Assembly: GCA_963674685.2 (NCBI GenBank)
Contig: CAXXWT010000003.1
Span: forward strand, 992,001 to 1,056,000
Source of the DNA: G963674685 sp963674685
GTDB lineage: Bacteria > Lernaellota > Lernaellaia > JACKCT01
Direction: 5' to 3'
DNA length: 64,000 nt
Shown here: positions 17,582-26,697 of the stretch, one piece after another
Layout of the letters: every line of letters starts with the position of its first letter
Position numbering within the stretch: position 1 is the first letter of the stretch
The notes under the pieces: model-generated
What the model was told of the DNA's origin: nothing
The model's database searches: none
Seen by the model: only the letters and a program-made list of their open reading frames with translations
Position numbers and translations under genes: made by a program

Positions 17582-18469
17582 TTGGATGAAAATTCTATAA
17601 CTATCGGATGCATGTTCGCCTTGTCGGCGGCGCTGGCCTGGGCGTCGGCTTCCATATTGTTTCGGAAGCTGGGCGATGAGGTTTCTCCTCTGGGCGTGAA
17701 TCTCGGCAAAGGGGTGATCGGGCTGATCTGCCTGGCGGCGACTCTTGTCTTTGTGGGATTTGAAAATGCCTCATTGAAGGTCTGGGGACTTCTGGGATTA
17801 AGCGGCCTGTTCGGCATTACGATCGGCGATACAACCTATTTCGCGACCCTCAACCGGCTCGGCCCGCGACGAACGCTTCTGTTGACAAGTCTGATTCCCG
17901 TCTGCGCTTCTTTTATGGCCATGGTGCTTTTCGGGGAAAGGCTTAGTTTCGTCGGTTGGATCGGGGCTTTTCTGACCGTCGGCGGCGTGTGGTGGGTGAT
18001 GCGCGAAAAAACGGAAGACGGCCAAAACGACGGAAACTGGCGCGCCGGAATCGGATACGGATTGCTCACGGTCGGCTCGTGCTCGGTGGGGATCATCTTT
18101 TCCAAAATCGGCCTGGATGAAACCAAACCGCTTGACGCCACATTCATTCGAATGAGTTGCGGAACGGCCGGGCTGGTGATTTTCGGGCTGGCAAAAAGAG
18201 ACATCGGCTCATGGTTAAAGCCGCTGAAGGTCAAAAAGACTTTGCTGGTTCTTGTTTTCGCATCCTTCATTGGAACATATATCGGCATGTGGTTTGCCTT
18301 GGCGGCGTTGGATTACGCCAACGTGACGCTGTCGAGCATCCTCAGTTCCACGAGCCCGGTTTTTGTGATGCCTCTGGCCGCGATATTTTTACGCGAGAAG
18401 CTGACCTTGCGGGGAATCGCCGGCGCGCTGGTCGCCATGTCGGGGATCGCGCTGTTGTTTATTCAATAA
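17582..18469 (+). CDS. EamA-family (drug/metabolite) transporter
   Basis: 295 residues with about ten hydrophobic segments arranged as two EamA repeats: residues 5-140, then a basic/acidic linker M-R-E-K-T-E-D-G-Q-N, then 155-293. The second repeat has the typical L-S-S-I-L-S-S-T-S-P-V-F-V-M-P motif before its last two helices. Substrate unknown; the family exports amino acids, nucleotides, metabolites or drugs. The frame starts with TTG at 17582 (AGGA about 10 bases before); the alternative is ATG at 17612. It converges on the radical SAM gene with only 3 bases between stops. Confidence 0.85.
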   Translation: MDENSITIGCMFALSAALAWASASILFRKLGDEVSPLGVNLGKGVIGLICLAATLVFVGFENASLKVWGLLGLSGLFGITIGDTTYFATLNRLGPRRTLLLTSLIPVCASFMAMVLFGERLSFVGWIGAFLTVGGVWWVMREKTEDGQNDGNWRAGIGYGLLTVGSCSVGIIFSKIGLDETKPLDATFIRMSCGTAGLVIFGLAKRDIGSWLKPLKVKKTLLVLVFASFIGTYIGMWFALAALDYANVTLSSILSSTSPVFVMPLAAIFLREKLTLRGIAGALVAMSGIALLFIQ

Positions 18470-18472
18470 AAA

Positions 18473-19882
18473 TCAGTCGGACATCAGATCGTGCGCCAGA
18501 ATGGGCGAGGGCAGGTACTTTTTTTGAAAAAGCTGCGTGACGGTTTCATCGGCGAAAAAGCGGCCGCGTTCAGTCAGTGAAAAGCTTTTCTCATCTTCCG
18601 TTACGAGGCCGAAAGATATGAGACGGTCCAGCTCCGACCGGAAATGATCGGTGACCTCGAATCCCAGACGTTTTAAAAATTTCTTTTTATAGACGCGGTC
18701 GTTTTTAAGCGGCGTGATCAGGCTGCGCCGGGCGTCGGTTTCCGTATCACGGAACATGCCGCGTTCTACGGGCAATTTGCCGGCCTTCACCAGGCGCGCG
18801 TAGTCGGCGAAGTCCACGGCGTTGACGGTGAAAGTCCGGTGATAATTCGACCAGGAAGAAGGTCCGAGACCGACGACGTTCGACAAATGGCAGCAGTAAT
18901 CCCACATGAAATGAGTGGTATGTTTGTTATCCGTTGCAAAGATGCGCGTGAAATGCTGTTGGAAACCGTTTTCCTCGGAGATGATGTTTCCAAGCATCTT
19001 CATCAGGAGAATTGTCGGAGCATCGGGAAAAAGATTCGGTTTTTCTCTGTAGAGCTTGATGATGTCGCCCTGGGATAGGCCGTGTTGCAAAATACGCAGG
19101 CGATATAACTGCCAGGCGTCGGCGCCGCTTTTGACCGCCGTCTGCATGGACTCGACCCAGTCTTCGACGCTCTGATTGGGATAACCGTAAATAAGATCCA
19201 GGGAAATGCTTTCAAAATCGTTTTTGCGGATATTTTCTATAGCCTGAAAAACCTGCGCGGCGTTGTGGGATCGTCCCATGGATTTTAAAAGCCTGTCATG
19301 AAAGCTTTGCACGCCCAGGCTGATGCGGTGAACGCCGAAATCCTTGAGAACCTTGAGCCGGTCGGCGCCGACCGGTCCCAGCAAATTGGAAGGCTCGGCC
19401 TCGACGCTGAATTGACGGCAGGAATCCAGGTTAAAGTATTTCGTGAATTTTATCAGCAGCCTTTCCCACTGCGCGGCCGATAGATAAGTCGGAGTGCCGC
19501 CGCCGAATAAAACGGAGGAAACCGGCAATTGCTCTCGGCCCAGGCGTTTGACGGTGATTTCCATTTCGCGAATGAGTAAGTCCACGTATTGCTCGACGAC
19601 GTCCCCGCCGGGATCGATGATCTTGATCCAGTGGCAATAGTGGCACTTGGACGCGCAGAAAGGGACATGCACGTAAGCCGCGTATGGAATTTCCGAGCGC
19701 TCGGGCTCGTGCGTGAAAATATTGTCGGGATCGACTTTGGGATACCATGTCATTTCCGGATATCGAACGACCGGGACGAAATCCACATTCGGGGGGGCAA
19801 TTCCGGATTTGACGAGACCGTTGATATTCAACCGGTCAATTTTTTCCCGCGCAATTTGGATAATTTGCTCTTGCGTATTCAT
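18473..19882 (-). CDS. HemN/HemW-like radical SAM protein
   Basis: 469 residues. The radical SAM C-x3-C-x2-C cluster is present as C-A-S-K-C-H-Y-C in the HemN-type context Y-V-H-V-P-F-C. It is followed by the SAM-binding L-F-G-G-G-T-P-T-Y-L and the S-L-G-V-Q-S-F-H-D strand. The C-terminal HemN_C-like winged-helix region ends with S-L-T-E-R-G-R-F-F-A-D. The extra 70 N-terminal residues and the middle section differ from HemW. It may act in anaerobic haem metabolism, as a haem chaperone, or as a methyltransferase-like relative on an unknown substrate. Stand-alone transcription unit. Confidence 0.8.
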   Translation of the reverse strand: MNTQEQIIQIAREKIDRLNINGLVKSGIAPPNVDFVPVVRYPEMTWYPKVDPDNIFTHEPERSEIPYAAYVHVPFCASKCHYCHWIKIIDPGGDVVEQYVDLLIREMEITVKRLGREQLPVSSVLFGGGTPTYLSAAQWERLLIKFTKYFNLDSCRQFSVEAEPSNLLGPVGADRLKVLKDFGVHRISLGVQSFHDRLLKSMGRSHNAAQVFQAIENIRKNDFESISLDLIYGYPNQSVEDWVESMQTAVKSGADAWQLYRLRILQHGLSQGDIIKLYREKPNLFPDAPTILLMKMLGNIISEENGFQQHFTRIFATDNKHTTHFMWDYCCHLSNVVGLGPSSWSNYHRTFTVNAVDFADYARLVKAGKLPVERGMFRDTETDARRSLITPLKNDRVYKKKFLKRLGFEVTDHFRSELDRLISFGLVTEDEKSFSLTERGRFFADETVTQLFQKKYLPSPILAHDLMSD

Positions 19883-20019
19883 GGCCCGTCGTATTTATCC
19901 AGCGAAAAAATGCAATATATGCGATCCGTTTCAAATCGAAACACTAGCCGAATTACCGCCTTCTGCCAATCGAAAGACGACCTTCAACGATTCTTTTTTC
20001 GCAATTAAACTTGCAATTG

Positions 20020-21033
20020 ATGAGCAAAACCCAAAAACGCTTTCAAGGATTTGTAACTTCCTTTATGCTGTTGAGGTTTCAAAACACGCTTGCTGAAATC
20101 AAATCAGCAATGAAAAGTAAGAGACTTATCGAAATGAAAAGAATTCAGGCTCCAATAAAAGCCCTCGATATACAAAGCGCCGATGACGTGACGCTTCGCG
20201 TTTATCTGTGCGGCAACGGTCCGAATAAATGGCTGCTGACGCCGGGACTCGGCACGCCGCTGATCTGCTGGAAATACCTGATCGAACGTTTCAAAGATGA
20301 AATGACCATCGCGATATGGGACCCGCGTGGTTGTTATCAATCCACGAAACCGAATGATCCGAACCGTTTTCATATTGCGGAACACGTCAGAGACGCAAAG
20401 GCCATCATCGAGGCCCTGGGCTGGCAAAAGGAATCATTCGTCACGGGCGGTTGGAGCATGGGTGTGCAAATCGCCTTGAGCCTGTATGAATCCATGCCGA
20501 AAAACATCAAGGCTCTTGTTCTCGTCAACGGAACCTTCGAGCACATTCTGGCCACCGCCATGGGGATTCCGAAAGCGGACGCCATTTTATCCGGAGCTTT
20601 TCGCGGCATGGCCAAGGCGGCGCCGGTCTTCGCTCCGTTGGCGAAATACCTTCTCAGTCAGGACTGGACGGTTTCGGTGATAAAATCGATGAAACTCGTG
20701 GCGACGAACGACGATTTCTTCGAACTGGCGGTTCGTGAATTCAAGGATCTGGATTTTGCCGCGTACTTTAGCATGATGACGCAAATCAACGAGGAATCCG
20801 CCGCGCATGTGCTGGCGCGAGTCGATGTCCCGACGCTGATTACGGCGGGAACGGCCGACAAGATGACGCCGATGAAGGTTTCCGAAAAAATGCATAAGCA
20901 AATAAACGGCAGCAGCCTTTTTGTGATACCCGGCGGCACGCATTACGCCACGCTGGAATATCCGGAAATCGTCAACCTGAAAATCGAGGATTTTTTCCGC
21001 CGCGAGGTTTTTGGAAAAACCTGGGGGAAATAG
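20020..21033 (+). CDS. Alpha/beta hydrolase
   Basis: About 337 residues. The nucleophile elbow is G-G-W-S146-M-G, a catalytic Asp candidate lies in A-G-T-A-D-K-M-T-P, and the His is in G-G-T-H-Y-A-T. The oxyanion segment T-P-G-L-G-T-P sits near residue 72. It resembles small-molecule esterases, acyltransferases or haloperoxidase-like hydrolases; substrate unknown. Several starts are possible (TTG 20011, ATG 20020, ATG 20110, ATG 20134), none with a strong ribosome-binding site, so the N-terminal 30-40 residues are uncertain. Its stop codon overlaps the ribosome-binding site of the next small gene, so it heads a three-gene operon with the 42-residue membrane peptide and the SGNH hydrolase. Confidence 0.85.
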   Translation: MSKTQKRFQGFVTSFMLLRFQNTLAEIKSAMKSKRLIEMKRIQAPIKALDIQSADDVTLRVYLCGNGPNKWLLTPGLGTPLICWKYLIERFKDEMTIAIWDPRGCYQSTKPNDPNRFHIAEHVRDAKAIIEALGWQKESFVTGGWSMGVQIALSLYESMPKNIKALVLVNGTFEHILATAMGIPKADAILSGAFRGMAKAAPVFAPLAKYLLSQDWTVSVIKSMKLVATNDDFFELAVREFKDLDFAAYFSMMTQINEESAAHVLARVDVPTLITAGTADKMTPMKVSEKMHKQINGSSLFVIPGGTHYATLEYPEIVNLKIEDFFRREVFGKTWGK

Positions 21034-21045
21034 GAAAGACCGCCC

Positions 21046-21174
21046 ATGAAAAGGTCGAGGCAAAAAATTGTGACTCTGGCCATTATCGCCATAATGTTTC
21101 TTCTTTTATTGACCTTTATTTTTCTGACGGAAGGGTCCGTGAATCTTCCGGCTATCTATAGCCTGGTTCAATGA
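21046..21174 (+). CDS. 42-residue single-pass membrane peptide, DUF5989-like
   Basis: A short frame: ATG at 21046, TGA at 21172-21174, AGGA about 10 bases before the start. A basic N-terminus (M-K-R-S-R-Q-K) is followed by one hydrophobic helix of about 20 residues. The tail is T-E-G-S-V-N-L-P-A-I-Y-S-L-V. That ending resembles the DUF5989 family of about 50 residues (small residue, G-S, P-x-I-Y), which in other bacteria sits beside SGNH hydrolases and carbamoyltransferases. The stop overlaps the next ATG by 4 bases (ATGA), strong evidence that it is translated and coupled to the SGNH gene. The family assignment is from memory of the motif and is moderate. Confidence 0.65.
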   Translation: MKRSRQKIVTLAIIAIMFLLLLTFIFLTEGSVNLPAIYSLVQ

Positions 21175-22451
21175 AAAATCCGGTGAAAATCCAGTTGGCG
21201 CTGATTGCGTTCGCCGCGGCCGCGCTGGCGATTGTCGTTATATGGGCCAATAGCGGGGTCTCCAAAGACCTTTCCCGCCTGGAAAGAATCCTGAAGCTCC
21301 TGGAAACGGATCACGAAAGACTTTGGCGGCAAAGGGCGAATCTGAACACGGTTTTCGAGGGAAGCCGGGTTTACACCGACGCGCGAGGTTTTCGTCTGTC
21401 GGAAGGCGGGGAGAAAAGCGATAAGGCGGATTTTCACATGGCCGTGTTCGGCGCCAGTCCGTCTTTCGGCTACGCCGTTGAAGCCGGAGAAACTTATGCC
21501 AAACTCACTGAAGCTCATTTGAGAAAAAGCGGCGTCAATGCGCGCGTCGCCAACATGAGCCAAATCGGTTATTCTTCCTGGCAGGGTTTGAAGGTTTTCA
21601 AAAAACATCTGCCGGAATTAAAACCGGACCTTGTAACCGTGTCATACATGGTCAACGACATCGATCGTCTGCGTTTCTTTTTCACAAACGGCAAAAGCGA
21701 CGAAGAAACGCAGACGCCTTCCGCTGCGCGCCTCGCCGTATCGAATTTCATGAACCGTTTTGCCCCGACGGCGCTTTTTATCGGGCAGTTTCGCAGAGTT
21801 CTGATAAAAGCCATGGGAACGGGGGACAACGCGGCGCGCTATCGCCTCGGCCGTCGCCGCGTGCCGCCGGAAGACTACAAGGAAAACCTTTTTCAATTCT
21901 TTCAGATTGCAAAAAAGCAAAATGTTCCTCTGATATTCATCCTGATGCCTTTTCGCCTGCCGCAGCCCGTGCCCGGGCAGCCGGATAATTTTCATCTGAC
22001 GCTGGACGAGATCGAAAAACGCATTGATGAAGGGCGCCATGAAGATGCGATGGTCATGCTCGAAATGGCGGCCGAGACCGATCAGTACGCCAGCAGGCTG
22101 TATTATCTCATGGGCAGGGCGCTATCCGCGGCCGGGCGCGCCGAAAAGGCGCAGGACATGTATAAAAAGGCCGTCAATTATCTTGTGTACGACTGCGCCC
22201 GGGACGCGCCGCGATACAATGCGATCATGGCCTCCATGGCGGCGGCATTCGATGTTCCCGTCGTGGATGCGGCTTCGGCTCTGGGAAGCAATCAATACGA
22301 AGAAGAATTGTTCGTGCCTAACGACTATATTCATCCCAATCCGGCGGGGCACGCCATGATCGCTCAGTGCCTCATCGAAGCCGTCCATAAGGTTCGCGCC
22401 GGAGAAAAGGGATTCTTTCTGCAAAGATGCTCTGGAAACGACGCGGATTAA
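21171..22451 (+). CDS. Membrane-anchored SGNH/GDSL-type hydrolase with an inserted TPR
   Basis: 426 residues. An N-terminal membrane helix (residues 8-25) anchors the protein, with the rest outside. The SGNH blocks are F-G-A-S96-P-S-F-G (nucleophile), M-S-Q-I-G-Y-S (block II Gly), V-N-D (block III Asn) and D385-Y-I-H388-P-N (catalytic Asp and His). Between blocks III and V lies an unusual helical segment about 280-340 (E-G-R-H-E-D-A-M... G-R-A-E-K-A-Q-D-M-Y-K-K-A) that reads as a TPR pair. Related enzymes modify polysaccharide acyl groups. It is co-translated with the 42-residue peptide. Confidence 0.85.
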   Translation: MKNPVKIQLALIAFAAAALAIVVIWANSGVSKDLSRLERILKLLETDHERLWRQRANLNTVFEGSRVYTDARGFRLSEGGEKSDKADFHMAVFGASPSFGYAVEAGETYAKLTEAHLRKSGVNARVANMSQIGYSSWQGLKVFKKHLPELKPDLVTVSYMVNDIDRLRFFFTNGKSDEETQTPSAARLAVSNFMNRFAPTALFIGQFRRVLIKAMGTGDNAARYRLGRRRVPPEDYKENLFQFFQIAKKQNVPLIFILMPFRLPQPVPGQPDNFHLTLDEIEKRIDEGRHEDAMVMLEMAAETDQYASRLYYLMGRALSAAGRAEKAQDMYKKAVNYLVYDCARDAPRYNAIMASMAAAFDVPVVDAASALGSNQYEEELFVPNDYIHPNPAGHAMIAQCLIEAVHKVRAGEKGFFLQRCSGNDAD

Positions 22452-22497
22452 ATGCAACGGCGCAGCGCTAAACTCATGATCTGAACTCTTGTAGACA

Positions 22498-22525
22498 TTG
22501 CCATTTCAAAGGCCGCTGTTATAAT
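22498..22525 (+). promoter_or_regulatory. Promoter for lnt-prfB
   Basis: TTGCCA (22498-22503), a 16-base spacer and a perfect TATAAT (22520-22525). Transcription would begin near 22532, about 29 bases before the lnt ATG, a normal leader length. Confidence 0.6.
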
Positions 22526-22560
22526 CCCGGCGCATTTTTAACTGCAAAAAGACGGCGTCA

Positions 22561-24195
22561 ATGAAGTTCAAATTATCGCAGGAAAAAAAGGAAGTCTTGA
22601 AGCAAAGCTGGCCGGCGCTTTTAACGGCGGCGGCTTACGTGCCGGCCTTTCCCAGCCTGGGGATATGGCCCCTGGCTTTTTTGTGCATGGCGCCGACCAT
22701 CGCCCTTTGCGTCAAAGCGCCGACATTGAAAAGGGCCTTTTGGTTCGCATTTGTCGCCGGTTTTTTCAGCTACGTCGGAAAACTGTATTGGCTGGTTTAT
22801 ACGATCAATCACTACGGCCATTTCCCTTTGCCGCTGGCGGTTCTCATCCAGTTTCTCCTGTGCGCCGCCATGGGCACATTCTGGGCTACCGCCTTCGTCG
22901 CCATGCGCTGGCTCATGGACAAGGGCAAAGTCCCATTGTGGCTCGCCTTTACCATGTCCTGGATGACGCACGAATGGGTGCTGACATGGATCCTGACGGG
23001 ATTCCCTTGGGATCTTCTCGGCCACTGCCTGACCGGATGGCTGCCCATGGCGCAGGCGGCGGACCTCATCGGCGGAATCGGCTTGTCATTCCCCGTGGCG
23101 TTCGGGAGCGTGGTCACGTACGAGGTCTATCGCTTCATCCGTAAGCAGCGGGAAAAATTTCCCGTGGTTCAAACCGCCGTCCTGTGCGTCATGGTTCTGT
23201 CCATGGCCGTATACGGCGTCGTGCGCATGAAGCAGATCGACGCGCTCGGCGAAAAAGGGGACACGATCAGAATCGGCATGTTGCAGGGCAACGTCGATCA
23301 AAACAAAAAGTGGAACAAAAAATATAAGCGCCAGACTTTCCGGAGATACAAAAATCAGGCGATGAAAACCGTCGCCGACGGGGCGCAGTTGGTTCTCATG
23401 CCGGAAACCGCATTGCCGTATTGGCAGGAACAAAATAGCAAACTGAATTGGGATCACAGGGGATTTCTCTCAGGCCTCAACGCATGGGTTCTGCTGGCCA
23501 CGCCGTCGCTGGTGTCCAATCCGGAAGAACCGGAATGGCCTTATAAATACAACTCCGTGGCGTTGGTGAGCCCGGAAGGGGACGTGAAAACCTGGTACAA
23601 CAAGCACCGGCTTGTTCCATTCGGCGAATACCTGCCTTTGAAAAAACTTTCCGTGCCGCTGGTCAAATGGCTTCGCGGTTTCCCAAGCCTGGCTAAATTA
23701 CGCCTGTCCGCCGGATTTTACGTGGGCGAAGACTACGTGGTTTTCCCGCTGCCGAACGCGCCTTTCGGCATCGCAATCTGCTATGAAATCGTTTATCCGG
23801 CGCACGTCAGAAAAGTCGCCCGGATCGGCGCGAAATTCATGGTGACGATCACCAATGACGCCTGGTTCGGCGACACCAGCGCGCCGCACCAGCACTGGGA
23901 ACAGGTCGCCATGCGCGCCATAGAAGTCAGAAGATGGTTCGCGCGCTCGGCCAATACAGGGATTTCCGGCATCATCGATGCGAACGGCCGCACGATCATG
24001 GCGACGGACACGTACGTGGAAACAGCCGTCGCCGGAGACGTGCGGACCATGGACGTCAAAAGCCTTTATCTGCGCTTCGGTGACTGGTTTTTATACTTGT
24101 GTGTTATAATTTTCGCCGTTTTAGCGGCGCGAACATACTATTTTGTCCGCCGCGACAAGAAAAAAGGAGCTAAGAATCATGGAATACGAAATTAA
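22561..24195 (+). CDS. lnt: Apolipoprotein N-acyltransferase
   Basis: 544 residues. It transfers the third acyl chain to lipoproteins in the inner membrane. About seven hydrophobic segments in the first 220 residues precede a periplasmic nitrilase-like domain, and one last helix ends the protein. The catalytic triad is visible: E282 in M-P-E-T-A, K348 in W-Y-N-K-H-R-L-V-P-F-G-E-Y, and C407 in A-I-C-Y-E-I-V-Y. The many lipoproteins in this window are its expected substrates. Its last 17 bases overlap the start of prfB. Confidence 0.95.
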   Translation: MKFKLSQEKKEVLKQSWPALLTAAAYVPAFPSLGIWPLAFLCMAPTIALCVKAPTLKRAFWFAFVAGFFSYVGKLYWLVYTINHYGHFPLPLAVLIQFLLCAAMGTFWATAFVAMRWLMDKGKVPLWLAFTMSWMTHEWVLTWILTGFPWDLLGHCLTGWLPMAQAADLIGGIGLSFPVAFGSVVTYEVYRFIRKQREKFPVVQTAVLCVMVLSMAVYGVVRMKQIDALGEKGDTIRIGMLQGNVDQNKKWNKKYKRQTFRRYKNQAMKTVADGAQLVLMPETALPYWQEQNSKLNWDHRGFLSGLNAWVLLATPSLVSNPEEPEWPYKYNSVALVSPEGDVKTWYNKHRLVPFGEYLPLKKLSVPLVKWLRGFPSLAKLRLSAGFYVGEDYVVFPLPNAPFGIAICYEIVYPAHVRKVARIGAKFMVTITNDAWFGDTSAPHQHWEQVAMRAIEVRRWFARSANTGISGIIDANGRTIMATDTYVETAVAGDVRTMDVKSLYLRFGDWFLYLCVIIFAVLAARTYYFVRRDKKKGAKNHGIRN

Positions 24196-25304
24196 AGAAC
24201 GCCTCGACACGGCCCAGGAAAAACTTGACGAAATTCGGAGGTATCTTTGACCTCGACGGTCAACGAAAAGAACTGGCCGAAATCGACAAGGTCATCGTCA
24301 AGGAAGATTTCTGGCAGGACGTAGACGCCGCCAACAAGGTGCTGAAGCGCAAAAAGCAGCTTGAAAGTGAAATCGGTAAAATCAACAAACTCATCAAATA
24401 CAGCGACGACCTCGACACGGGTTTTGAACTTCTGGAAGAAGAAGCCGACGCCGAATTGCTGGCTGAAAACATGAGCATGCTGAAAAAATTCGAAATTGAA
24501 CTCGAAGACGTGGGCATGGCCATGCTTTTCGACGGGGAGGCCGACGGCGCGGACGCCATCTGCGAAATCAACGCCGGAGCGGGCGGAACCGAAGCCCAGG
24601 ACTGGGCGCAGATGATTATGCGCATGTTCACGCGATGGGCTGAAACAAGAGACTTCACGGTGGAAATTTTGGACATGCAGCCCGGCGAAGAGGCGGGTAT
24701 TAAATCCGCCACGTTCAACATTCGCGGCCCCAACGCCTACGGACTTCTGAAAGCCGAAGCCGGCGTTCATAGGCTGGTCCGCATCAGCCCCTATGATTCC
24801 AACGCCAGGCGCCACACGAGCTTCGCCAGCTTTTTCGTCTATCCCGACGTGGCGGACGATATCGACATCGAAATCAACGAAAAGGATCTTCGCGTCGATA
24901 CGTACCGGGCTTCCGGCGCCGGCGGACAGCACGTCAACAAAACCTCGTCCGCGGTTCGCTTAACACACCTTCCCACGAATATCGTCGTGCAATGCCAGAA
25001 CGAGCGAAGTCAACATAAAAACAAAGCATACGCCATGAAGGTGCTCAAGGCGCGGCTCTATCAACTGGAATTGGACAAGAAGCGAAAAGAAAAAGAAAAA
25101 ATGGACGCCGAAAAAATGGATATCGCCTGGGGCAGCCAGATTCGCTCCTACGTATTGCAGCCCTACCGCATGGCCAAGGATCACCGGACAAAGATCGAGG
25201 TGGGCAACGTGGACGCCGTCCTGGACGGCAATCTGGATGCCTTCATCCACGGTTTTCTCCTGATGCGCAAAGGGGGAAACGTCGCAACGAAAACGGCCCA
25301 CTAA
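24179..25304 (+). CDS. prfB: Peptide chain release factor 2, programmed +1 frameshift
   Basis: Recognises UGA and UAA stop codons. The ATG at 24179 opens a 23-codon frame that meets an in-frame TGA at 24248-24250. Skipping T24248 continues into the long frame D-L-D-G-Q-R-K-E-L to the stop at 25304, giving about 374 residues in total. The long frame contains the peptidyl-release motif G-A-G-G-Q-H-V-N, the Q-C-Q-N-E-R-S-Q-H-K-N-K block and the stop-codon reader region, where the tripeptide is S-P-Y instead of the usual S-P-F. The start overlaps the end of lnt, so the genes are co-transcribed. Confidence 0.95.
24239..24251 (+). promoter_or_regulatory. prfB autoregulatory +1 frameshift site
   Basis: The zero frame reads AGG TAT CTT TGA C. 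An internal Shine-Dalgarno-like AGG lies 3 bases before the slippery CTT, and TGA-C is the weak stop context. This matches the E. coli prfB site, where low RF2 lets the ribosome slip +1 on CUU. Frames before and after it agree exactly with the known protein family. Confidence 0.95.
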
Positions 25305-25423
25305 GTGATGTCGGTGAAAACCGTTTCGTATAAAACGAGCGAAGCTTTAATTATTTTCCCATTCCCTTTATCATGAGGCGGCAAAAGCATAGAAACCTTT
25401 ATCGATGCGCTTCGGAGGTTGAT

Positions 25424-26686
25424 GTGAAGTATTTTGCCTCCTTTTTGCTCATGATTATCCTGGCCGCGGCCGCCTTGCCGGCGGCGGCAGGGCAGCTGAA
25501 CGTGCCGGGAGAATACGGCCTGACGGCCCGGGGCGTCGGCATGGGAAACGCCATGACGGCGGTGAGCGATGATCCAGGCCTCGTTTATCACAATCCCGCC
25601 GGAATGGCGGCCGTAAGCGGATCGCAATACGGATTCGGTTATCTGTTCGCCAAGCCGGATTTTCAAGGCGGGCCCAAAGGCGAACTACGAGATTATACGG
25701 AACCCAACAATATTTTACTCAATTCCCTCGTTTTGGATTTGAGTGGAATCTTGAAAAGCCGCAGACCCTTCGCCGCGGGACTCTTCGTTGATTTCGACAG
25801 AAACGGGCGGCAACTCATGGACTTCTCCGACGCAGGTTATGAAGACGGAAAATTCTACCGATACGGCAGGGCCGGCACGGTGGGCATCTTGTCATTCGCC
25901 CTCGGAATCACGGACTGGCTGAACGTCGGCGGCGGCGTCATGGCGATGCAGCACAGCTTCGTTCACTACAATTACAGCACGGATTTGACGGGAGTAACCC
26001 ACGCCGAGGGCATGACGAGAGAAGACCGGCTGAACTATTCGGCGCTGCTTTCGGCCTTTTTGGATTTTCAGCATTTCGATATAGGCGTCACGTATCGCGG
26101 AGAAAACTACAGGAAAATAGGCGACGTCGATATCGATTCCCAAACCCTGGTGGGGCAGGCGGAGCTTTCGTCCTTTCCGGTCGTCATGCAGTTTCAGGAC
26201 TCTTACACGCCGCGGAATATTTCCGTGGGTGTTTCTTTCGACCTCCATGAAGATGTGCTTGTCGCCATCGACGGCGCCTGGAGCAACTGGGGACGGTTCG
26301 ATGAATTGACGGCGGATGACGATTCGCCCCGGGCGGATGTCGAATATGATTTTGTGGATGTATACTCGGGCAGATTCGGATTTGAATATTCAATGACGAA
26401 AAATCTTCCCGTGAGGCTGGGATACGGATTTTTGCCGACCCCCGTGAGAAAAGCCGGAAGCGACGGAAATATTTATCTGGACAATGACCGGCACGTTTTT
26501 TCGATGGGCCTCGGTTACCTGTTTACGGATATGCCCGTCATCGCAACGCCTCTTGGCCTCGACGTCGCGTTTATGCACCAGTATCTCGCGCCGGACAAAT
26601 ACGACAGCGCCGACGACGAACCGATTGAGTTCCAAAGCAAAGGCAATCTCAACTGCGGCGTCGTATCGTTGACTTTCCGCTTTTAA
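25424..26686 (+). CDS. FadL/OMPP1-like outer-membrane beta-barrel protein
   Basis: About 420 residues. The GTG at 25424 is preceded by GGAGG (25414-25418) at ideal distance and yields a clean signal peptide ending A-L-P-A-A-A. The mature N-terminus carries the OMPP1/FadL hatch signature: G-L-T-A-R-G-V-G-M-G-N-A, A-V-S-D-D-P-G and Y-H-N-P-A-G-M-A. The rest shows alternating strands and ends in F-R-F, a typical barrel C-terminus. FadL proteins admit hydrophobic compounds such as long-chain fatty acids. A frame extending upstream to 25373 adds an unlikely basic leader. The next gene follows after 11 bases. Confidence 0.85.
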   Translation: MKYFASFLLMIILAAAALPAAAGQLNVPGEYGLTARGVGMGNAMTAVSDDPGLVYHNPAGMAAVSGSQYGFGYLFAKPDFQGGPKGELRDYTEPNNILLNSLVLDLSGILKSRRPFAAGLFVDFDRNGRQLMDFSDAGYEDGKFYRYGRAGTVGILSFALGITDWLNVGGGVMAMQHSFVHYNYSTDLTGVTHAEGMTREDRLNYSALLSAFLDFQHFDIGVTYRGENYRKIGDVDIDSQTLVGQAELSSFPVVMQFQDSYTPRNISVGVSFDLHEDVLVAIDGAWSNWGRFDELTADDDSPRADVEYDFVDVYSGRFGFEYSMTKNLPVRLGYGFLPTPVRKAGSDGNIYLDNDRHVFSMGLGYLFTDMPVIATPLGLDVAFMHQYLAPDKYDSADDEPIEFQSKGNLNCGVVSLTFRF

Positions 26687-26697
26687 AGGGACGGACG

